Positions 50,768 through 58,977 of a DNA stretch of 64,000 bases are shown here, in pieces; position 1 is the first letter of the stretch, and each line of letters begins with the position of its first letter. This stretch comes from Herminiimonas arsenitoxidans (GTDB taxonomy: Bacteria > Pseudomonadota > Gammaproteobacteria > Burkholderiales > Burkholderiaceae_D), in the NCBI RefSeq assembly GCF_900130075.1, contig NZ_LT671418.1, positions 1,426,001-1,490,000 on the forward strand, given 5' to 3'. Under the pieces are notes generated by a model. It ran no database searches. It was not told where the DNA came from and worked only from the letters and a program-made list of their open reading frames with translations. Position numbers and translations under genes: made by a program.

Positions 50768-51186
50768 TGAACACTTCAATGGTGATTGATTTGGATATCT
50801 GGAAATTGTTGGGGCTTGTATTCACGCTGGTCAGCGCGTTCTGGGGCGTGATTATGTTGACGGTGCGCCAGTTCAACAACAGCCTGTCGCTGAGATTTGA
50901 TCTGCTCGAAAAGTCGCGTGCTGAATCTGATACGCGGAGCAACGATCGATTTGAGCAGATCGAAAAATCACGCGCTGAATCTGATGCGCGGAGCGACGCG
51001 CGTTTCTTGCTACTGGAAGCGACCCAAAAACAATCCGAGCGAAACCTGCTCGAAATGAAAGCGGAGCTACCTGATAAATATGTCAAGCGAGAAGATGCGA
51101 TCAGATCAGAGACCACATTGCACGCTAAGTTTGACGGACTTGCGAATACCATCCATGCGTATTTAAGGGGAAATAAAAATGATTAA
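50764..51186 (+). CDS. Membrane coiled-coil protein (DUF2730-like), 140 aa
   Basis: Overlaps the Rz stop (ATGA). One N-terminal helix (LLGLVFTLVSAFWGVIMLTV) then a coiled coil containing a near-duplicate repeat EKSRAESDTRSNDRFEQI / EKSRAESDARSDARF. Position matches gp25/DUF2730 of Mu-like phages. Confidence 0.65.
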   Translation: MMNTSMVIDLDIWKLLGLVFTLVSAFWGVIMLTVRQFNNSLSLRFDLLEKSRAESDTRSNDRFEQIEKSRAESDARSDARFLLLEATQKQSERNLLEMKAELPDKYVKREDAIRSETTLHAKFDGLANTIHAYLRGNKND

Positions 51187-51487
51187 GCTTGACCTCGATA
51201 AGGCGCGCCGGGAGACGCACCGCTGGATGATTTTGCAGTGCCTGCAATGTTCACGCCCGATCGGCGCGGGCGAAGCCCTCATCATCAGCGCGTTGCAGGA
51301 TTCGGTTCCTGTAACGCAGCAAGAGCTGCGTCGCGAGCTGGACTACCTGGAGGCGCGCAACTTGGTCGAGCTGAGCGGGCGTAAGAGCCTGCAGTGGCAC
51401 GCAAAGCTATCTCGGCATGGAGTAGACCTCGTCGAGTACACAATCGACTGTGATCCGGGCATTGCGCGGCCAGAAAAATACTGGTGA
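51179..51487 (+). CDS. Mu gp26-like protein, 102 aa
   Basis: DKARRETHRWMILQCLQCSRPIGAGEALIISALQD, then ELRRELDYLEARNLVELSG and WHAKLSRHGVDLVEYTIDCDPGIARPEKYW, closely follow the conserved Mu gp26 family, a winged-helix-like small protein before the terminase genes. Confidence 0.85.
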   Translation: MIKLDLDKARRETHRWMILQCLQCSRPIGAGEALIISALQDSVPVTQQELRRELDYLEARNLVELSGRKSLQWHAKLSRHGVDLVEYTIDCDPGIARPEKYW

Positions 51488-51699
51488 TCGACATGGGCCA
51501 ACGACTTAACGATATCTGCCTGAAGATCAAGCGCGCGCCGTCCGTGGCGAAGGACAACGCATTTGCATTTGCCTGCACAGTACTTATGCCGCTTTCCACT
51601 TACTGCAAAATCTGCAACATGCTGCGCGGTATGGGAATCGGCTTCTTGCTGGGTGTGGCATTGACGGTTGCCGCGTTCTACGCGCTGGGGAAATTCTAA
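51484..51699 (+). CDS. Small phage membrane protein, 71 aa
   Basis: GTG start overlapping the gp26-like stop. Helical N-terminal half and one C-terminal transmembrane helix (GIGFLLGVALTVAAFYAL). Its stop overlaps the terminase small-subunit ATG (TAATG). Unknown role. Confidence 0.55.
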   Translation: MIDMGQRLNDICLKIKRAPSVAKDNAFAFACTVLMPLSTYCKICNMLRGMGIGFLLGVALTVAAFYALGKF

Positions 51700-52217
51700 T
51701 GGCACGCCGGTCTAAAGTCGTGGCCCTACCAAAGGCCATCAAGGAATGGCTTGATAAAGCGCTCCTGGACGGCAATTTTGCCGAATACGAATTACTGACT
51801 GCGCAGTTGAAGGAGAAAGGTTTCGACATCAGCAAGTCGAGCCTGCACCGATACGGTTCGCAGTTTGAAAAGAAAATGGCCGCCATCAAGATCGCTACCG
51901 AACAAGCGCGTGCGATCGGTGAAGCCGTGCCTGATGATGAGAACGCGATGGGCGACGCCTTGCTGCGCGTCATTCAGGAAAAGACGTTCTCGATGCTGAT
52001 GAATATGGAAGAAGACCCAAAGATCGGATTCGCAAAACTGGCCAGCATCGCGATCGACTCGGGCTTCTCGTCAACCAACATTAAAGAGTTCCGTAGCAAG
52101 GTCAAGAATAAAGCCAAGGACACTGCGACCGAAGTCGCGGCTACAGCGCGCCAGGCTGGGTTATCTGATGAAATGGTCGCGGAGATCAAACGCAAGATTC
52201 TCGGCATAGCGGATTAG
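51699..52217 (+). CDS. Terminase small subunit-like (Mu gp27, DUF3486)
   Basis: 172 residues. LPKAIKEWLDKALLDGNFAEYELLTAQLKEKGFDISKSSLHRYG is the DUF3486 signature, which includes a DNA-binding helix-turn-helix. Recognises the phage end for headful packaging. Confidence 0.88.
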   Translation: MARRSKVVALPKAIKEWLDKALLDGNFAEYELLTAQLKEKGFDISKSSLHRYGSQFEKKMAAIKIATEQARAIGEAVPDDENAMGDALLRVIQEKTFSMLMNMEEDPKIGFAKLASIAIDSGFSSTNIKEFRSKVKNKAKDTATEVAATARQAGLSDEMVAEIKRKILGIAD

Positions 52218-52219
52218 TG

Positions 52220-52321
52220 ATGACAATTTTCAACGCGATCATCACCGGCATTGGCTTTGGCATGGGTATCTCTATCTGGCAAACGATTGTTTCAGTCGCC
52301 AAGAAAGTGCGCGCCAAATGA
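52220..52321 (+). CDS. Mini membrane protein between terminase genes, 33 aa
   Basis: MTIFNAIITGIGFGMGISIW then QTIVSVAKKVRAK: one amphipathic or membrane helix. It fits exactly between the two terminase genes, with an ATGA overlap into the large subunit. Confidence 0.6.
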   Translation: MTIFNAIITGIGFGMGISIWQTIVSVAKKVRAK

Positions 52322-53874
52322 GCGACCTCAACGAACTGGTGCCGGCTGCGTTGCGCAAACAAGCAGAAGATGGTGACTATAAATTTGGCATTCGTACCCC
52401 CGGCGTTTTACTCGGCTATCAGCAACGGTGGGTTGCTGATCAATCACAGGTAAAAGTGGCGGACAAGTCGCGTCGTGTTGGTCTCACCTGGTGCGAAGCG
52501 GCTGACGATGTACTGCTTGCGGCTAGTACCACTGGCATGGACGTTTGGTACATCGGCTACAACAAGGATATGGCCATTGAGTTCATTCTCGACTGCGCAC
52601 AATGGACCGCCCACTTTGGCGAAGTAGCCAGCGCGATTGAAGAAGGCGCCGAGATTTACAAGGACGGTGACGAGCAAAAAAGCGTACTCACATACTCAAT
52701 TAAATTTGCCTCAGGTAATCGCATAACCGCGCTGTCATCTCGTCCATCCAATCTGCGCGGTAAGCAGGGTAAGGTCGTGATTGATGAAGCCGCATTCCAC
52801 GGCGAGCTTGGCGAGCTGCTTAAAGCGGCGTTTGCGTTGTTGATTTGGGGCGGGCGTGTCGCTGTCATTTCGACGCATAACGGTGTCGACAATCCCTTTA
52901 ATGAATTGATCCTGGACATAGCCGCTGGCAAAGTGCCGTACAGCCATCACCACATTACTTTTAGTGACGCTTTAGCCGATGGGCTGTATGAACGCGTTTG
53001 TTTAAAAACGGGCAAGGAGTGGACCGCAGAGGGGCAACAAAAATGGCGTGACGACATCTACGCGGTTTATCGCGCCAATGCGTCGGAAGAGCTGGATGTT
53101 ATCCCGTCGAAATCGGGCGGCGCGTATCTGTCCAGTTCGTTGATTCAGTCGCGTATGGATGCGTCTATTCCTGTATTGCGGTTTAAATGCCCAGAGCATT
53201 TTGAGCAACGCGGTGCGGAAGAACGAGAGTCCTTCACTAAGGATTGGATAGACGAAAATCTTGCGCCGTTGATGGACGCGTTGCCGAAACACAGCCGCTC
53301 ATTCTACGGCTTCGATTTCGGACGCACTGGCGATCTGTCTGTTTTGACGCCGTTGATTGAAGGTCAGCGATTGCACAAGCGCGCGCCATTCATGATCGAA
53401 CTTCGCAACGCCCCATTCAAACAGCAGGAGCAGCTCTTGTTCTGGGTCGTACGTCGTCTCCCGCGTTTTTCCGGCGGCGCAATGGACGCACGCGGCAATG
53501 GTCAGTACCTGGCTGAAGTTGCTATGCAAGAGTTTGGCGCTTCAGTGATTCATCAAGTCATGTTGAGCCGGCCGTGGTACCAGGAAAACATGCCAAGAAT
53601 GAAGGCCGCATTTGAAGACAATGAAATTACGATCGCCAAGGACGCTGACGTACTCGCCGATATGCGCGCGATTGTTGTCGACAAGGGCGTGCCAAAGATA
53701 CCCGACACGGGCCACACGGTCGGCGCTGATGGTGGCCAACGCCACGGTGATGCTGCGGTATCCGTCGCGCTTGCCGTATTCGCTTGTAACAACCCAGGTG
53801 GGCTAATTGAATTCGAGTCGATCACCGATGAAGTGATCGGCAGCGGCAACAGAGACTATATGAGGATGATATGA
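52318..53874 (+). CDS. Terminase large subunit (Mu gp28)
   Basis: 518 residues. The ATPase part has a Walker A-like KSRRVGLTW, Walker B VVIDEAAFHG and coupling motif ISTHNG. The nuclease part has FDFGRTGDLSVL and GGAMDARGNGQYLAE acidic residues. It drives DNA packaging and cuts at headful. ATGA overlaps on both sides. Confidence 0.93.
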   Translation: MSDLNELVPAALRKQAEDGDYKFGIRTPGVLLGYQQRWVADQSQVKVADKSRRVGLTWCEAADDVLLAASTTGMDVWYIGYNKDMAIEFILDCAQWTAHFGEVASAIEEGAEIYKDGDEQKSVLTYSIKFASGNRITALSSRPSNLRGKQGKVVIDEAAFHGELGELLKAAFALLIWGGRVAVISTHNGVDNPFNELILDIAAGKVPYSHHHITFSDALADGLYERVCLKTGKEWTAEGQQKWRDDIYAVYRANASEELDVIPSKSGGAYLSSSLIQSRMDASIPVLRFKCPEHFEQRGAEERESFTKDWIDENLAPLMDALPKHSRSFYGFDFGRTGDLSVLTPLIEGQRLHKRAPFMIELRNAPFKQQEQLLFWVVRRLPRFSGGAMDARGNGQYLAEVAMQEFGASVIHQVMLSRPWYQENMPRMKAAFEDNEITIAKDADVLADMRAIVVDKGVPKIPDTGHTVGADGGQRHGDAAVSVALAVFACNNPGGLIEFESITDEVIGSGNRDYMRMI

Positions 53875-55436
53875 CAACGGCACCTAACTCGTTGATTGAC
53901 ACTAGTGTTGGAGCGGAAGGCGACGGCACCCTGACGCCGGTATTCAATGAAGTATCGATCATCGCTCGGCAACTTATTCTAGGAAACTTTGATCGCTTAC
54001 TGCCATCGGATGACACGTTATTGACGCGTGGCGGCGGCTCGGCCAACGGGTTAAAAATCTATGACGAACTGGAGCGCGATGCAAAGGTTTGGGAAACGCT
54101 ACAAAAGCGCAAGCTTGCGTTGACTTCACGCAACTGGACAGTGACGCCGCCTGAAGGCGACTCGTCACGCGTCGCAAAAAAAGCCGCAGCCATGGTCAAT
54201 GCGCAATTGCGCGGATTGGGCTTTGACCGTCTTTCCAAAAACATGCTTGATGCAACGAACAAAGGTTTGTCGGCGCATGAAATCATGTGGCGAAAAGATG
54301 GCAATGAAATAGTTGTTGATGACGCGCTTGATATCGAACCTTGGACACTTCAGTTCAAACTAAATCCTGACGAGGATGAATACCGATTTGGCCGCTGCGG
54401 CGTACGCCTGCTGACGCCAGGCAATTACAACGATGGCGAAAAAGTACCACATCGGAAATTCATGCTTCATCGCTTCGGTGAGAAGTACAACAACCCGTGG
54501 GGACTTGGCCTCGGCACCAGGCTGTTTTGGCCGGTCTTTTTCAAACGCCAGGGCATTCAATTTTGGCTGGCATTTGCTGAGCGCTTCGGGACACCGGTCC
54601 CGGTCGGCAAATATCCGAACGGTGCCACGGCGGCTGAAAAATCCACCTTAAAAACAGCTCTTCGCGCTTTTCAGCAGGAAGGCGCGATCATGGTTCCGGC
54701 GGGCATGGAAATAACTTTGCTTGAAGCCGCTCGCTCTGGTATCGATACATACGAGCGCCTTTGCAAATACATGGACGATCAAATTGCCGGGATTGTATTG
54801 GGCAAGTCGGGCGGCATTGGCTCGGGTGGCCAGCTAGCGTCTGCGATCAACATCGAAAACGATGTTCGTCTTGAGCTGGTGAAAGCCGACGCTGACCTTT
54901 TGTCCGAAACAAATAACGCACAACTGGTGAAGTGGATTGTCGAATACAACATGCCGGGCGCGCCAATACCTAGCGTTCAGCGCATTATTGAAGAGCCGGC
55001 CGATACCGAAAAAATGGCGACGACCCGTAAGTTGTTATTCGACATGGGTTTCCGTCCTACATTAAAAAGTATTCAGCAAGACTTTGGCGGTGAATATACC
55101 GAGATCGAACAGCCGAAGCCAATCAGCGCGGTAGTTAATGCCGCAAACGATGGCTCGACCGCTGAATTTGCCGAACCGGAAACACCGGCAGACCAAGCGG
55201 CAGTAGACGCGCTACTAGCGACGTTAGCGGAAGACCAATTGCAACCGCTAATGGTTAAGATTCTTACGCCAGTAATCAAAGCTGTCCGCGAATCAAAAAA
55301 TCATGCAGAAGCGCTGGAACGACTGGTCGACTTGTTTCCAAATGTCCCGATGGACGACTTGCAACAGTCGCTGGCACGCGCAATTTTTGCTCTCGACACA
55401 TGGGGACGCTTGAATGCCGACGCCGATCAATCCTAA
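53871..55436 (+). CDS. Portal protein (Mu gp29, DUF935)
   Basis: 521 residues of the DUF935 portal family: IYDELERDAKVWETLQKRKLAL, HEIMWRKDG, GLGLGTRLFWPVFFKRQGIQFWLAFAERFGTPVPVGKYP. It forms the dodecameric ring at the capsid vertex through which DNA passes. Confidence 0.92.
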   Translation: MTTAPNSLIDTSVGAEGDGTLTPVFNEVSIIARQLILGNFDRLLPSDDTLLTRGGGSANGLKIYDELERDAKVWETLQKRKLALTSRNWTVTPPEGDSSRVAKKAAAMVNAQLRGLGFDRLSKNMLDATNKGLSAHEIMWRKDGNEIVVDDALDIEPWTLQFKLNPDEDEYRFGRCGVRLLTPGNYNDGEKVPHRKFMLHRFGEKYNNPWGLGLGTRLFWPVFFKRQGIQFWLAFAERFGTPVPVGKYPNGATAAEKSTLKTALRAFQQEGAIMVPAGMEITLLEAARSGIDTYERLCKYMDDQIAGIVLGKSGGIGSGGQLASAINIENDVRLELVKADADLLSETNNAQLVKWIVEYNMPGAPIPSVQRIIEEPADTEKMATTRKLLFDMGFRPTLKSIQQDFGGEYTEIEQPKPISAVVNAANDGSTAEFAEPETPADQAAVDALLATLAEDQLQPLMVKILTPVIKAVRESKNHAEALERLVDLFPNVPMDDLQQSLARAIFALDTWGRLNADADQS

Positions 55437-56283
55437 ACTGGCGCAAGACGATTTGCTGGCGGTGTTCAATATGCCGCCTGCGGATGCGATCGCTTTTTTT
55501 GAACGCAAGGGCTTGAAAATATCGTGGGACTGGCAGGAAGTCTGGCGCCATGCAAACACGCACTCATTCACGGTCGCGAAGGTGACTAAGCTCGACGTAT
55601 TGACCGATATCTATAAGGCGATCGGCGACGACTTGAAAGAAGGCGGCTCGTTTCCACTGTTTCTGGACAAAATGCGGCCGATTTTGATGGCAAAAGGATG
55701 GTGGGGAAAGCGCGAACAGACCGATAAGTCGACCGGAGAAATTCGCACCGTAACTTATGGCACGCCATGGCGGCTCGAAACAATCTACGAAACCAACATG
55801 CAGAGCGCCTACATGGCCGGCCGCTACAAAGGAATGATGGCCGCGACGCAATATGCGCCCTGGTGGGAGTACTCCGCAACGATGGATAACCGAACACGGC
55901 CACAGCACGCGGCATTGAACGGCCTTGTTTTTCGATATGACGATCCATTCTGGGCGACATGGTATCCACCGAATGGTTATCGCTGCCGCTGTCGCGTTAT
56001 ACCTCGCACGGATATCGCAAAAGATCGCGGTGATTTTCAAACGTCTAGTGGCGAGGGCCGCATGGAAACTGTGCGGCACTCGGTCAAGAAAGCAGACGGC
56101 ACGATCGCCGATGTTGCGGTCACCGGATATAAGAATCCGCTGACCGGAAAAGTAGCTACACCGGATATGGGCTTTGATTACAATCCCGGCGCTGGTGCTG
56201 AACGGTTAGACAAGTTTTATCGAGACAAACTTCAGGCCGCACCAGCGGCGTTGCGCGACCGGGCGAAAAAACATGATCAGTAA
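55414..56283 (+). CDS. Head morphogenesis protein (Mu gpF / SPP1 gp7 family)
   Basis: 289 residues. The conserved TMDNRTRPQHAALNGLVF and WYPPNGYRCRCRVIP (Cys-rich) are hallmarks of Mu F and SPP1 gp7, minor head proteins tied to the portal. Overlaps the portal by 23 bases and gpG by 11. Confidence 0.9.
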   Translation: MPTPINPKLAQDDLLAVFNMPPADAIAFFERKGLKISWDWQEVWRHANTHSFTVAKVTKLDVLTDIYKAIGDDLKEGGSFPLFLDKMRPILMAKGWWGKREQTDKSTGEIRTVTYGTPWRLETIYETNMQSAYMAGRYKGMMAATQYAPWWEYSATMDNRTRPQHAALNGLVFRYDDPFWATWYPPNGYRCRCRVIPRTDIAKDRGDFQTSSGEGRMETVRHSVKKADGTIADVAVTGYKNPLTGKVATPDMGFDYNPGAGAERLDKFYRDKLQAAPAALRDRAKKHDQ

Positions 56284-56785
56284 TAATTTGATTGGCATCA
56301 GAATTGTCGATGATGCAGTTCAGCGCAAGCTCCAGTTGATGGCGGCGCATGCTACGAACACAGCGCCCGCTATGGCCGGTATATCGATGGTGATGCTCGG
56401 CGAAGTAGAGAACAACTTTCGCGCCGAAGGCCGCCCGACTAAATGGAAAGCCCTGACTGCATCGACGTTGGCCACCAGAGCGGCGCGCGGGACATCAGGA
56501 AAAATTCTGCAGGCCAAGGGCCACTTGGCTAGATCAATAACGCCGTTTAGCTCTAACAATGTCGGCGGTGTCGGCACTAATGTTCCATACGCGCCAGCGA
56601 TGAACAATGGCTCAAAACCACATGTCATCAAAGCCAAAAATAAAAAGGCGCTTTACTTCGGCGGCCGCTTCGCCAAGAAGGTAAATCATCCTGGTACCGC
56701 GCCTCGGCCGTTCATGGTTTTAACTGATCGCGGCCAGTCGGACTGCTTGAAGGTCATGGCAGCGCACATCGCTTCGGGTGGCTAA
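56273..56785 (+). CDS. Virion morphogenesis protein (Mu gpG)
   Basis: 170 residues. MVMLGEVENNFRAEGRPTKWKALTASTLATRAARG and AKGHLARSITPFSSNNVGGVGTNVPYAPAMNNGSKPH match the phage virion morphogenesis family, a head-tail or tail completion factor. Last recognised structural gene of the right arm. Confidence 0.9.
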   Translation: MISNNLIGIRIVDDAVQRKLQLMAAHATNTAPAMAGISMVMLGEVENNFRAEGRPTKWKALTASTLATRAARGTSGKILQAKGHLARSITPFSSNNVGGVGTNVPYAPAMNNGSKPHVIKAKNKKALYFGGRFAKKVNHPGTAPRPFMVLTDRGQSDCLKVMAAHIASGG

Positions 56786-56788
56786 TTG

Positions 56789-56932
56789 ATGAAACGGATT
56801 GTGGCTAAGATCGAGAGCGCGGCTGGCACGGCGCTTGGCGGCATAGCAGGAATTGTTTGGGTCGCTTGTTCGCTTGGCCGTCAGCATTGGCGGCGGATGT
56901 GCCGACGACTCGCTTCTCGTTTTGGGCGTTGA
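56789..56932 (+). CDS. Small basic membrane peptide, 47 aa
   Basis: MKRIVAKIESAAGTALGGIA, then GIVWVACSLG and a basic RRMCRRLASRFGR tail. Follows gpG by 3 bases. Not recognised; support is tight spacing and composition. Confidence 0.4.
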   Translation: MKRIVAKIESAAGTALGGIAGIVWVACSLGRQHWRRMCRRLASRFGR

Positions 56933-56933
56933 T

Positions 56934-57035
56934 ATGATTCGCACCTGCATCCGTCTCGCGGCGACATTGACCGGCTATTTGTTTTGGCTTTTGTTTTTTT
57001 GCGGCGAGGTTGAGTTCAACTGGCCGAATTTTTGA
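56934..57035 (+). CDS. Small membrane peptide at prophage right end, 33 aa
   Basis: MIRTCIRLAATLTGYLFWLL then a hydrophobic FFCG and acidic tail. Starts one base after the previous stop. Not recognised. Confidence 0.4.
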   Translation: MIRTCIRLAATLTGYLFWLLFFCGEVEFNWPNF

Positions 57036-57084
57036 GCCTGATTTTCTCGCGGCCTTTTTATTACTCTGTGTGTAACGTTCTTAC

Positions 57085-57160
57085 AGTCTTGTCCCGATAA
57101 GTCCCGTTTAGTTTGGGCTAGTCCCGGATTTATCTTATCGTTCCCGGTGTATTTATCTCA
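57085..57160 (-). repeat. Right prophage end with repeated transposase-binding-like sites
   Basis: Read inward from 57160: TGAGATAAATACACCGGGAA, then AAGATAAATCCGGGAC, then AACGGGACT and ATCGGGACA. The repeated GATAAAT and CGGGAC units resemble the multiple MuA-binding sites at Mu ends. The gap 57036-57377 holds this end and, beyond it, host DNA with no visible gene. Confidence 0.6.
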
Positions 57161-57377
57161 TTCCCCCTCAGCTGCAGTCTTTTGGTGGCAAGCGATCCGA
57201 ATTAATATCGAATACATCAGCATAGAGAAATCACAGTAGCTCGTACTTTTCTCTGCAAGAAATATGGCTTTGTTGTCTATTCATTAAGCGATACATCTTG
57301 TTACAGGCTTTACCAATTAGCTGTGGCTGATTGAGGCAATTAGGCGTTAAATACAATCATCACTGAGTGAGATTGCC

Positions 57378-57749
57378 ATGAAAAAAATTATTACCCTTTC
57401 CCTTGCCGGCTTGGTAGCAAGTGCAGCCTTATTGGCTGCTGCGCCAGCAATGGCAGGCGGTCACTGGTCCGTCAATGTGGGTGTCGGCCTTGGCGGTTAC
57501 GGAGGCGGTTACTATGCACCACCTCCGATGTACTATGCGCCGCCGCTTAATAACTATTCAAATTATTACGCGCCACCTATCGTTTACGGCAATAACATCC
57601 CGGTCTACCAACCACCGCCACCTGTCGTTTATGTGCCGCCTCCAGTAGTTGTATATGGCTCAAGTTATCGCCCATACTACGGTCCTCATTATCATTCTCC
57701 CCGCCCGTATTACCGTGGGCCACGCGAGTATCGGGACTATCGTCGTTAA
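57378..57749 (+). CDS. Exported Gly/Tyr/Pro-rich protein, 123 aa
   Basis: A signal peptide ends at PAMAGG. The mature chain is low-complexity: GGYGGGYYAPPPMYYAPP, then VYQPPPPVVYVPPPVVVYG and a Tyr/Arg-rich end. Similar proteins are common in betaproteobacterial envelopes, with no settled role. Confidence 0.75.
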   Translation: MKKIITLSLAGLVASAALLAAAPAMAGGHWSVNVGVGLGGYGGGYYAPPPMYYAPPLNNYSNYYAPPIVYGNNIPVYQPPPPVVYVPPPVVVYGSSYRPYYGPHYHSPRPYYRGPREYRDYRR

Positions 57750-57814
57750 TTTTTAAAGTGTCATAGGCGCTAAACACTGCGCCTTGATGACGATACGATT
57801 ATTCTCATCACGAT

Positions 57815-57852
57815 AAAAAAATGGCTAGCCGATACAGGCTAGCCATTTTATT
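57815..57852. terminator. Bidirectional terminator
   Basis: The stem AAAATGGCTAGCC/GGCTAGCCATTTT around GATACA has A's before and T's after it, placed between two convergent genes. Confidence 0.85.
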
Positions 57853-57881
57853 TTCCGACTAAGTTCGTCATCAACTATCGC

Positions 57882-58133
57882 TTATCTCCAACCGCGATGG
57901 CCATGACCGTAATAGCCGCGACCACCACCTCGGTAGTATCCAAAACCCAGACCTATACTAACCGGTGGGCCGACATAGACCGGAGCTGGTGCTGCATAAA
58001 CAGGGCCGCCAACATAAGCGGGCTGATCGTAATAACCGGCGTTGTACGGCACGATCGCACATCCGCCCAATGCAGCCAGCGCCACTAGCGAAATGGTAAG
58101 GCGTTTCGCTACGCCTGGATTAAATGATTTCAT
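57882..58133 (-). CDS. Small Gly/Tyr-rich lipoprotein, 83 aa
   Basis: Start at 58133 with AAAGGTGG in front. Lipobox LAALGGC. The mature part is APAPVYVGPPVSIGLGFGYYRGGGRGYYGHGHRGWR-like low complexity, related in style to the neighbouring exported proteins. Confidence 0.7.
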   Translation of the reverse strand: MKSFNPGVAKRLTISLVALAALGGCAIVPYNAGYYDQPAYVGGPVYAAPAPVYVGPPVSIGLGFGYYRGGGRGYYGHGHRGWR

Positions 58134-58316
58134 CGCAACCACCTTTCTTCGAACAATTCGTTAAAGGAACAAACAGCGAATCACCTCTGATTCAAACCGC
58201 TGCACTCCTTTTCCGATAATTCAAACCTGCTCCAACATTTTCTGCTGAGTACATCTTTTCTGTTCATCTCGCATCGACACTATGGAACTGTGTCGATGCC
58301 CTCAAAAATCTGAGTC

Positions 58317-58712
58317 CTAGCGACGATAATCGCCGCGACCGTATGGCTCGTAATCAACGCGACGTACATCTCTGTACGACTGATTACGATAATCGTCACG
58401 CTGCGCATAGCTATCGCGGTAATACGGTCTTGCATAAGCAGGAGCGGGACGATAGTAATTAGGAGGTGCTTGGTAATAAGCTTGCGGTTGACGACCATAA
58501 TAACGATCACCATGACCGGAAGCGCTTGCACCCACTGCAGCGCCCAGCACGCCACCGACAATCGCGCCATTTTGTCCACCGACGCTATTACCGATGACTG
58601 CGCCAACTACGGCACCGAGTGCTGTGTTGATACCGCGGTTATCTGCAAAGGCAGTCGTTGAAACTGCAGCAGTCGCTATCAGAGCAATGCCTATCCATTT
58701 TTTATGCAACAT
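58317..58712 (-). CDS. Glycine-zipper 2TM-type envelope protein, 131 aa
   Basis: A signal peptide ends at AFADN. GINTALGAVVGAVIGNSVGGQNGAIVGGVLGAAVGASA is a glycine zipper as in Rick_17kDa/YmgG-type proteins. The rest is Tyr/Arg/Pro-rich. AAAGGAATCG precedes the ATG. The upstream gap to 58977 shows nothing more. Confidence 0.8.
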   Translation of the reverse strand: MLHKKWIGIALIATAAVSTTAFADNRGINTALGAVVGAVIGNSVGGQNGAIVGGVLGAAVGASASGHGDRYYGRQPQAYYQAPPNYYRPAPAYARPYYRDSYAQRDDYRNQSYRDVRRVDYEPYGRGDYRR

Positions 58713-58977
58713 GATCGATTCCTTTTTGCCGTCGCGAAAACCAGATTTGGCTTCATTAATCGCTTCGGTATGGAATCACTATATAGGCTGCATGCGTAAA
58801 ATCCACGAGAGAAATAGTCTTTTACAATTGTAAAGAAGTATGAAGACAGGCCTGCTGTATCAGACGGGGAATGATGTGTAGTGCTTGAGCAATATTGCTA
58901 GATGGGTGATGCATGTATTGCATCCGTATCCGATTCGGGAGAACTACAGAATCGATGTGATAGCCGGATGCAATTTA

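Larger units (their letters stand above)
17858..57160. mobile_element. Mu-like transposable prophage, about 39.3 kb
   Basis: Contents: MuA-type transposase, MuB ATPase, Gam, GemA, a Mor/C activator, protease I, capsid, contractile tail (sheath, tube, tape measure, baseplate), tail fibre with shufflon, a com-type operon, lysis genes, terminase, portal, gpF and gpG. Both ends, read inward, share the element AGATAA-N-TACACCG just inside a TG dinucleotide, as expected of transposase-bound ends. The exact termini are uncertain by a few bases (left TG at 17854, 17856 or 17858; right CA at 57160 or 57170). The best target-duplication candidate, TTCGC/TTCCC, has one mismatch. Confidence 0.9.
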
